A DNA stretch of 8,933 bases, taken from the NCBI GenBank assembly GCA_002350065.1, contig DEDQ01000063.1, positions 3,591 through 12,523 on the forward strand, read 5' to 3'. The notes beneath the pieces were generated by a model, which saw only the letters and a list, made by a program, of their open reading frames with translations, ran no database searches and was not told where the DNA came from. A program made the translations under genes and the position numbers. Of this stretch, positions 1-5,314 are shown in pieces (the stretch's first letter is position 1; each line of letters starts with the position of its first letter). This DNA is from Ruminococcus flavefaciens (GTDB lineage: Bacteria; Bacillota; Clostridia; Oscillospirales; Ruminococcaceae).

Positions 1-105
1 TGAGGATAGCCCTGATTGGGGAATCCGCCCTGCTGGGGATAGCCGCCCTGCTGAGGATAGCCCTGCTGGAAACCGCCCTGCTGAGGATTAACGCCCTGCT
101 GTGCA
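1..105 (-). repeat. Degenerate tandem repeat (15-18 bp units) encoding Gln-Gly-Tyr/Phe-Pro
   Basis: On the plus strand the core cctgctgaggatagc recurs in about six imperfect copies of 15 or 18 bases, all multiples of three, so the frame is kept. On the coding strand this gives PQQGGY, PQQGGF and QQGY blocks. Such in-frame units can expand or contract by slippage. Proteins with similar QGGYP tails often have flexible or self-associating regions; that role is only an inference here. Confidence 0.75.
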
Positions 106-749
106 GCTGCATAGGGATTGTTGAATCCGCTTGCGCCCTGCTGCTGAGCGTCTGCGGGCTGGTCGTAGAATGATTTTACTTCTGATGAACCGCCGCCTGA
201 TGCTGCGAATTCGTTTGTTTCGTCAACGTCAAAGCCGTTTGCGAACTCTGCGGGAGCTCCGAGGGAAGCTGCATCAGCAGCGGGAGCTTCAGGAGCTGCA
301 GCGGTTGTTTCCGGAACGTCTGTGTCGTCGTAGCCGCTCATGAAATCCTCTGCCGCATTCGGGAGAAGTGCTGCTGCGGGGGAAGCCTCCTCGTGAGAGA
401 GTGCTACCTGACAGCTGCCGTTTTCGGGAGAAGCATTGACGAGTATGCGGAGTGCATTTTCGTTCGGCTCAAAGAAGCCGTAGTCTTCGAGCGTGATGAT
501 GATCATCTGACGTGCCTTTGCGCCTGATGTTACGAGAGACATTGCCGCGATGTTTTCAGCCGGAAGAGCTTCCGGAGTTCCCTCGTTGATAGTTACGCTC
601 GATACGCCGGAGTAGATGTCGCCTGAATCAGCAATGATAAGTGCGAGACAAGCGTCGGGGTCTGACTCGAAATGCGGGTAATTCTGCTTTAGGATACCGG
701 CAAAATTTTTCGCAGTTTCGTAGAGTGCATTGATTTCCATATCAAACAC
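1..749 (-). CDS. Degenerate cytidine-deaminase-like domain protein with Q/G/Y/P repeat tail (3' end outside window)
   Basis: Last visible gene of the five-gene unit; about 249 codons are seen and no stop is reached. I chose GTG at 749 because AAGG at 760-757 lies 7 bases from it; the in-frame ATG at 740 would be 16 bases away. Numbering from that ATG, residues 28-127 follow the cytidine deaminase pattern: LALIIADSGDIYSGV (strands 1-2), PAEN-IAAM (60-67, where CDA has CAE), a G-x(6)-II strand, EPNENALRIL (91-100, where CDA has PCGxCRQxL), then a final LLP (125-127). All zinc-ligand cysteines are absent but the helix glutamate remains, so I infer a non-catalytic fold, perhaps a ligand or protein binder. 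An Ala/Pro/acidic linker (about 128-190) leads to a low-complexity tail built of PQQGGY/F-like units. The protein looks cytoplasmic (no signal peptide). It starts 21 bases after the phosphatase gene. The fold call rests on reading by eye. Confidence 0.7.
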   Translation of the reverse strand, partial: MFDMEINALYETAKNFAGILKQNYPHFESDPDACLALIIADSGDIYSGVSSVTINEGTPEALPAENIAAMSLVTSGAKARQMIIITLEDYGFFEPNENALRILVNASPENGSCQVALSHEEASPAAALLPNAAEDFMSGYDDTDVPETTAAAPEAPAADAASLGAPAEFANGFDVDETNEFAASGGGSSEVKSFYDQPADAQQQGASGFNNPYAAAQQGVNPQQGGFQQGYPQQGGYPQQGGFPNQGYP

Positions 750-756
750 CAAATTT

Positions 757-760
757 CCTT
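757..760 (-). promoter_or_regulatory. Ribosome binding site deciding the GTG start at 749
   Basis: AAGG (within GAAAGGAAA) lies 7 bases upstream of GTG at 749 and 16 bases upstream of ATG at 740. The spacing favours the GTG, though the ATG three codons later cannot be excluded. Confidence 0.5.
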
Positions 761-770
761 TCGTTAGATT

Positions 771-1685
771 TTATTCAGTTTCAACGTGCTTTTTGAGCCT
801 TTCAGCCTTTCTGTCGGCAGCACGCTGTTTATTAGCTTGAACCTCAGCTTCGATGAGAGCGCGCTTTTCAACGAGAAGGTCGTTATCGAAGATGCACGAG
901 AGAGAAATATCGTCCTCTGTGCCGAAATGAGCGCGTTTTGTCAGGTTATTCACGATTATTTTCTTGAAGTTTTCGAGGTCTAAGAGCTGACTTGTGATTA
1001 TCGTGTGGTAATCAAGGAAATCAAACTCGCTTCCGAAAGAGGTGTAGAGTCCGTCTGTAGAGGTGAACATTGCGATAAGCTTCTGTTTATCGCGGTAGAA
1101 GCCGCTGAACATACCTGCTGCATTGGAATTGCACATCGAGGCGGTAACGTTTGCAGGCGCTGCCTCGTTGTATTCCATCGGCATTACAGCCTTTCCGTCG
1201 TCGAAGAGTGCAACGAGGGTTCCGTCGCCTATCTGCACGCCGAATGTGAAATTCTTTCCGGCAACGCCTACGATGAGGGTAGTGCCGTAATACGATTCTG
1301 GCGGGATAGCATCAAATTCTTCTTCGGTGAATTTGCTTTTTTCTTCTTCTGTAACAGGATTAGCTTCAAGATGAGCATTAACAAGATCGTTCCAGTCAAT
1401 TATTATCTGCTTCTGGATATTTTTTATGATCTTCTTATAATTCTTGGGCAGACTTTCCTCGAATTTTTCCTTTTCGGTATAGAATCTGTCGATTGTGGAT
1501 ATCGTTGCTTCTACAGCAAATTTTGAACCCATATTGCTGCGGAAGTGCTTTTTGCTGCCGTGACCGTCTGCAACGACGCAGACAGCGTAATCCTCACAGA
1601 CCTTATAGGCAGAACTGTCCTGACAAACCAGCCCAGTTTTTTCGTGACTGGCACCCTTGACCGAGTGACTGAAACCATTAAACAT
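771..1685 (-). CDS. PP2C-family serine/threonine protein phosphatase
   Basis: A 304-residue cytoplasmic protein phosphatase 2C, predicted to remove phosphate from Ser/Thr using a two-metal centre. Every core motif is visible: DGHGS at 40-44 (metal-binding D40), YGTTL at 133-137, QIGDGT at 151-156 (D154), STDGL at 209-213 (D211) and EDDIS at 257-261 (D258/D259). It should therefore be active. An inserted charged helical stretch (about 70-128) separates the first motifs, and a basic, Lys/Arg/Glu-rich helix (273-304) forms the C-terminus. It lacks transmembrane segments. The ATG at 1685 is the only option: an in-frame TGA lies three codons upstream. The AAGGAG (1703-1698) is 12 bases away, a long spacing that may lower translation. 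Placed 48 bases after the VWA gene and in one unit with the kinase gene, it is the natural antagonist of that kinase (inference). Together these form the TerY-P-type triad. Confidence 0.92.
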   Translation of the reverse strand: MFNGFSHSVKGASHEKTGLVCQDSSAYKVCEDYAVCVVADGHGSKKHFRSNMGSKFAVEATISTIDRFYTEKEKFEESLPKNYKKIIKNIQKQIIIDWNDLVNAHLEANPVTEEEKSKFTEEEFDAIPPESYYGTTLIVGVAGKNFTFGVQIGDGTLVALFDDGKAVMPMEYNEAAPANVTASMCNSNAAGMFSGFYRDKQKLIAMFTSTDGLYTSFGSEFDFLDYHTIITSQLLDLENFKKIIVNNLTKRAHFGTEDDISLSCIFDNDLLVEKRALIEAEVQANKQRAADRKAERLKKHVETE

Positions 1686-1733
1686 TGTAACTCAGGACTC
1701 CTTCCTTTAGATTTTGTTGCGGATAAGGTCTGA

Positions 1734-2591
1734 TTACCAACCTGTATCGAAGGGAACGTCGTCGGTCTCTGCCTTGTTGACGAGTTCCTGTATCTGCTGT
1801 CCGAGGAGCTTCTGCTTTGCTGCGAAAACGTCCTCTTCGCCAAGCTCGTGGCTTGTATCGTCGGAAAGAGTCATACTCTTGCTTCCTATCTGAGATGATG
1901 TTACAGCGATGATCTTTATCATCTGAGCGAGCTGTCCGCCTGAGTAAGCATGAACAACTGTATCAGCCGAGCCTGTGAATTCAGCAAGAACGTTGTCGTT
2001 AGCTTCGCTTCCGATACCGAGAGCGGCTTTAAGACCGAACTTGTACCAGCTGTTGTTCTTGAGCTCGTTAAGACCTGCCTTGTAGTCATCTGAGGGATAA
2101 CCGTCGGTCATGAGGAAGATAACGGGTGCAAAAGAGAGTGAGGGCGAATTGAGGAAGCCGTTTCTCGACATTCTCGCATTGAGCTCCTTGAAAGCTGCGC
2201 CAAGACTTGTAACGCCGCTTGCACGGAGACGTGCCCACTCGAATTCCTCTATCGGGATAGGAGCTGAATACATCCATCTTACGTCTGTTGAGAAGGTGAG
2301 AACAGCTACCTTTACCTCGGTATCAGCCTCGCCGACCTTGCGTATCTCGGGGATAAGCTCTTCCATAACGGTATTGAGCTCGCCCATTTTCTTGCCCTTC
2401 ATACTTCCTGAAGTATCGATAAGGAAGAAGATTACAAGGCTCTTTCTTGAAACGCCTGTTGCGCTGAGGGGATCGTCATCGAAATCGAGCGGATCGTCAA
2501 CTGTATTATTATCGGTGTAAGCAGCTTCTGCTGTATCGGCAGAATTCATAACCTCATTAACATCCTGCTCTGTCATATTTTCATTAATCAT
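1734..2591 (-). CDS. TerY-like von Willebrand factor A (VWA) domain protein
   Basis: A 285-residue cytoplasmic protein with one VWA domain (about 50-230). The metal-ion-dependent adhesion site is complete: DTSGS at 59-63, the threonine of VTSLG (T129) and the aspartate of MTDGYPSDD (D163). It should therefore bind a divalent metal and make metal-dependent protein contacts. The N-terminal 48 residues are acidic and probably disordered (PLDFDDDPL at 34-42); the C-terminal 55 residues are helical and charged. An ATG three codons upstream (2600) overlaps the ribosome site, so I chose 2591, which AAAGGA precedes by 8 bases. The layout fits TerY-family VWA proteins, which in Ter-related systems are encoded beside a kinase and a PP2C phosphatase, exactly as here (27 bases after the kinase gene, 48 before the phosphatase gene). 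An adaptor role that brings kinase, phosphatase and substrate together is inferred. I withhold the name terY because the similarity was judged by eye. Confidence 0.9.
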   Translation of the reverse strand: MINENMTEQDVNEVMNSADTAEAAYTDNNTVDDPLDFDDDPLSATGVSRKSLVIFFLIDTSGSMKGKKMGELNTVMEELIPEIRKVGEADTEVKVAVLTFSTDVRWMYSAPIPIEEFEWARLRASGVTSLGAAFKELNARMSRNGFLNSPSLSFAPVIFLMTDGYPSDDYKAGLNELKNNSWYKFGLKAALGIGSEANDNVLAEFTGSADTVVHAYSGGQLAQMIKIIAVTSSQIGSKSMTLSDDTSHELGEEDVFAAKQKLLGQQIQELVNKAETDDVPFDTGW

Positions 2592-2599
2592 AAGATACA

Positions 2600-2605
2600 T
2601 CCTTT
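2600..2605 (-). promoter_or_regulatory. Ribosome binding site deciding the ATG start at 2591
   Basis: AAAGGA occupies 2605-2600 and leaves an 8-base gap to ATG 2591. The earlier in-frame ATG (2600) shares a base with this site and would have no usable spacing. Confidence 0.7.
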
Positions 2606-2618
2606 CAGTAAGCTGAAA

Positions 2619-3962
2619 TTAGATTTGGGCTTTGATCTCGCCGAAGTCGATCTCCAGACCCTGCCATACCGGGAAGCCTTTTCCCGGAGCTATATCGTAA
2701 AAAACGCCGTCGGGCATTTTTGCACGCCATTTTCTGTCTGAGCAGTTCTTGATTCCGAGAACTCCCGCCTTGAGCTTATTCTCGACAAGCTCGCCGGCAA
2801 CCTTCATGAATTCCTCAGATTCGGGGATTATCTCGCATTCATAGAACTTGCAGCCGAGGAACAGCGGCATACGGTATTTCCTGTCGCTGAATCCGAGTGT
2901 TGCGAATTCCATTCCGCACTTCGGGCACTTGAATGTTTTTTCATCGGGCTGAACGAACATTGAAGCGAAGTTTGTTCTTCCGCAGCCGCACATGATTATC
3001 TCAGAGCGGAGCCTGATGAAGAGCTTCTGCCATTCGTTCTCGATGATACGCTTTGTAGGGTCGCTTATACCTGTTGTGAATGAGCGAATGAAAGCGTCTT
3101 TTATATAGTCCGGATAGATCCTCCAGAATTTGATAACGTTGTCGTGGATTCCTCTTACGGGACGGTTTGAAGCATCGTTGGGGTCGTATACGAATACGGC
3201 GTTCTGACCGTAGTGCTTGAGCTCGGAAGACTCTGTGAGGCAAACGTCTCTTACGACCTTTTCGCCCTCCATCGGGTCGCCGCGGAAGAGAAGCTTGAAC
3301 AGAACGACTGCAAGTGAATACTTATCAGTCTGAACGTTCGGCTGAGCGATTCCTCTTACGACCTCGGGAGCCATATATCCGGGCTTACCGCCGATTCCGA
3401 AGTTGCTTCCGTCAGGAGCGATGTTATCACAGTCGCAGACGAGAACAGCGCCGGTATTTACGTTTATGAAGAAACCTCCGTCGTTAAGGTCCTGATAGCT
3501 CTTTCCGGCTCTGTGGAGGAGGCGGAAGGAGTTTACGATATTGATAACGGCAGTTATCATAGCCGTGAGGCTGCTGAACTTTACGTTTCTCTTTACCGCA
3601 TGACCTGTGAGCGGGTCGATCTCAAGCTTGTAGGTATTGAGGATATCAACGAATGAATCGAAGCCCTCGGGCTTGAGATCCATGATATATCCGAATGTGC
3701 CGTCCTCAGCCTCTTTGGTGAGGTATTTCGGCCAGAGAAACTTATTATCCGGCGGACCGTCGGCAATATTGCTGCGGAGGTTCTTGAGGAACTCCTTTGG
3801 CTTTTTCATTTTGTCGATATCGTACCACTTGAGCGCCCATTTCTGACCGTTGAAGCGTACGAGGTAAACGGTACCTTGTCCACCGCTGCCTATTACACTT
3901 AAAACCTTGGCTTTTCCGCCGAATTCGAGTTCGACTTCCTGACCAATTTCAAGTTCTGTCAT
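2619..3962 (-). CDS. Divergent Ser/Thr-type protein kinase with C-terminal zinc ribbon
   Basis: A 447-residue cytoplasmic protein kinase. The Gly-rich loop is GSGGQGTVY (25-33) and the ATP-binding lysine is K45 in WALKWY. The catalytic loop reads YQDLNDGGFF (156-165): catalytic D158 is kept, but the usual HRDLKxxN becomes QDLN with Gly at the Mg-binding Asn position. The DFG position is VCDCDN (175-180) and the APE motif is MAPE (197-200). After the kinase domain (to about 320) comes a zinc ribbon with C325, C327, C346 and C349. A small, probably beta-rich C-terminal domain follows (370-447; NCSDRKW then PDG...APGKG). This order is like kinases of TerY-P triads, where similar QDxNDG loops occur (recalled, not searched). 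It should phosphorylate a protein partner that the nearby PP2C reverses. ATG 3962 has AAAGGA 9 bases upstream; the gene follows the LRR gene by 42 bases. Activity is plausible, but the altered loop leaves room for weak activity or a scaffold role. Confidence 0.9.
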   Translation of the reverse strand: MTELEIGQEVELEFGGKAKVLSVIGSGGQGTVYLVRFNGQKWALKWYDIDKMKKPKEFLKNLRSNIADGPPDNKFLWPKYLTKEAEDGTFGYIMDLKPEGFDSFVDILNTYKLEIDPLTGHAVKRNVKFSSLTAMITAVINIVNSFRLLHRAGKSYQDLNDGGFFINVNTGAVLVCDCDNIAPDGSNFGIGGKPGYMAPEVVRGIAQPNVQTDKYSLAVVLFKLLFRGDPMEGEKVVRDVCLTESSELKHYGQNAVFVYDPNDASNRPVRGIHDNVIKFWRIYPDYIKDAFIRSFTTGISDPTKRIIENEWQKLFIRLRSEIIMCGCGRTNFASMFVQPDEKTFKCPKCGMEFATLGFSDRKYRMPLFLGCKFYECEIIPESEEFMKVAGELVENKLKAGVLGIKNCSDRKWRAKMPDGVFYDIAPGKGFPVWQGLEIDFGEIKAQI

Positions 3963-4004
3963 ATCATTTCATCCTTTCCGTGTGTGATATATGCTGTCAT
4001 TGTA

Positions 4005-5036
4005 TTAATCCTCTTCAATGCCTGCTGTAGTAACAAGTCTGAAATTGATACGATTTGACAGGCAGAATTTATGAACGTATGAGTTCTCAAAGCAGTGGAT
4101 CGTGAGATTCGGGCAGTATGAGAAAGCGTTTGCGTCGATGAACTTTACGCTGTCGGGGAGGTAAAGCTTTCTGAGCTTCTCACAGCCTGAGAAGGCTTCT
4201 GCGCCGATACTGCTTACGGTATCGGGGATATCTATGGTCTCGAGGCTTGTACAGAACGAGAACGTGCTGTCTTCGATCTCGAGTATACCTGTTGGTATCT
4301 TGACCATTGCGAGCTTAGCGCACTGGCAGAACGCGCCCTGCTTGATGACTCTGAGCGATTCGGGAAGTTCAAGACCTCTCAGGCGCTTGCATGAAGAAAA
4401 TGCATAGTCGCCTATCGCGAGGAGCGATTCCGGAAGCTTTACTGTTCTTAGCGAGCCGAAGCCGTCGAAGCAGAAGCTCTCGATCTTGGTATAGCCGTCC
4501 GCTATCTCGATATTGCTTCTGAGGCGGTATCTCACGGCGTCTATCGGGCGGAATATCTTGTCGTCTATGCTTACGCGCGCCTTCTTTTCGGGCTCGGGTT
4601 CGGGCTCGTTGTCCTCGGGGAGTATCCTCATCGAGGATTCATACGGCCAACCGAGGAGATATGTGAAGCAGGCGAGTACGAATTCGGCTGCATTCTCTGC
4701 GAGGAATATCTCGCTGAGCATATAGCTCTTCGCCTTCATGATAGCGATCTCTCTGTTGTCGTCCTCGAGGAGCATTTTGAACACTCCCTGCAGATACATA
4801 TTCTGGAGAAGCCTGCGTTCCTTGTTATGGTCGGGGACGTGGTCGTAAAGCAGACCGATGAAGCGTGTTTTATTCATTACTGCTCTTGGACCGTTGTCTA
4901 CAACTATCGCCCTGAGCTCATGCTGGAAGTCGATAGTATTCTCGAAGCCGTCAATAGTCTGCGGGACTGGTGCTCCGCAGTTCGGGCAGGCAACGTACTT
5001 TGGCTTAAGGTCAGTACCGCATTTTTCGCACTGCAT
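4005..5036 (-). CDS. Cytoplasmic zinc-ribbon / helical-domain / BspA-type leucine-rich repeat protein
   Basis: First gene of the five-gene unit, 343 residues. It opens with a zinc ribbon (C3, C6, C17, C20), then a helical region (about 36-133; RAVMNKTRFIGLLYDHVPDH followed by KERRLLQNM). This resembles a short uncharacterised helical module with an 'NPxRFxxLLxDxxPxxxxE' pattern that I recall from other bacterial signalling proteins. An acidic Glu-Pro linker (139-150) comes next, then about five to six BspA/LRR_5 repeats (177-316) of roughly 23 residues, with recurring LPESL-x-xI-x-x-x-AF-x-x-C and LETIDIP-type segments. The end, CFENSYVHKFC, is a typical cap of such repeat arrays. BspA-type repeats are often on secreted proteins, but no signal peptide or cell-wall anchor is seen, so this one should be cytoplasmic, a likely protein-binding scaffold (inference). 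The start is secure: AGGAGG 6 bases before ATG 5036. Confidence 0.88.
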   Translation of the reverse strand: MQCEKCGTDLKPKYVACPNCGAPVPQTIDGFENTIDFQHELRAIVVDNGPRAVMNKTRFIGLLYDHVPDHNKERRLLQNMYLQGVFKMLLEDDNREIAIMKAKSYMLSEIFLAENAAEFVLACFTYLLGWPYESSMRILPEDNEPEPEPEKKARVSIDDKIFRPIDAVRYRLRSNIEIADGYTKIESFCFDGFGSLRTVKLPESLLAIGDYAFSSCKRLRGLELPESLRVIKQGAFCQCAKLAMVKIPTGILEIEDSTFSFCTSLETIDIPDTVSSIGAEAFSGCEKLRKLYLPDSVKFIDANAFSYCPNLTIHCFENSYVHKFCLSNRINFRLVTTAGIEED

Positions 5037-5057
5037 AATTTCCCTCCTGACATTTAG

Positions 5058-5103
5058 CGCTCAGCGACGAGGGGCAGCAGAGAAGCTGCTGCGGAGCCGA
5101 GCG
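5058..5103 (-). promoter_or_regulatory. Structured mRNA leader hairpin of the five-gene unit
   Basis: Between the predicted transcription start (about 5141) and ATG 5036, the leader has a perfect 7-bp stem (GCAGCAG 5092-5086, CTTCT loop, CTGCTGC 5080-5074). It is enclosed by a 5-bp outer pairing (CGCTC 5103-5099 with GAGCG 5062-5058). It ends 10 bases before AGGAGG (5048-5043). There is no T-run, so it is not a terminator. It could affect ribosome access or mRNA stability. I do not recognise a known riboswitch. Confidence 0.5.
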
Positions 5104-5147
5104 AATTTGTATCAAATATTACAGATACACGCATTATTTATAGCTTA

Positions 5148-5176
5148 ATTATAGCACTTATTTGAACTAATGTCAA
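5148..5176 (-). promoter_or_regulatory. Consensus sigma-A promoter of the LRR-kinase-VWA-PP2C unit
   Basis: TTGACA (5176-5171), a 17-base spacer and TATAAT (5153-5148) match the housekeeping consensus at all twelve positions. Transcription should start near 5141, giving a leader of about 105 bases. The -35 box begins two bases after the terminator T-run. The strength implies high basal transcription unless a repressor acts; I see no clear operator palindrome over the -10. Confidence 0.88.
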
Positions 5177-5178
5177 GG

Positions 5179-5239
5179 AAAAAAACACCGAACATATAGT
5201 CAGTTTTTGAACACGTTGCACAAAAACCGATGTTCGGCG
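5179..5239 (-). terminator. Intrinsic terminator after the hydrogenase-like gene
   Basis: On the minus strand CGCCGAACAT (5239-5230) pairs with ATGTTCGGTG (5195-5186) over 10 bp with one G-T. Inside, CGGTTTTTG pairs with CAAAAACTG over 9 bp with one G-T, closing an 11-base loop; ACTAT is a bulge. Seven T's (5185-5179) follow. This is a convincing Rho-independent terminator, 75 bases after the stop codon at 5315; the bases between are AT-rich and hold nothing else I recognise. Confidence 0.88.
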
Positions 5240-5314
5240 TAGTTTATTCTATAGCAGAATGATTCGAATTTATAAATTTTGAGCGAAAATATACTAAGAG
5301 TTAATCAAATTATT

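Noticed and set aside
1..105. Possible CRISPR array or intergenic repeat
   Set aside because: Units are 15-18 bases with no spacers and encode in-frame QGGYP repeats.
131..343. 70-codon Arg/Leu-rich plus-strand frame
   Set aside because: It is antisense to the Ala/Pro-rich linker of the deaminase-like gene and of low complexity.
1005..1526. 173-codon plus-strand open frame opposite the phosphatase
   Set aside because: It is antisense to a gene with complete PP2C motifs. It is rich in Cys/Phe and shows no domain, as expected of a shadow frame.
5058..5103. Known riboswitch or T-box leader
   Set aside because: It is too short, with no recognisable conserved core or specifier/antiterminator elements; only nested stems are seen.
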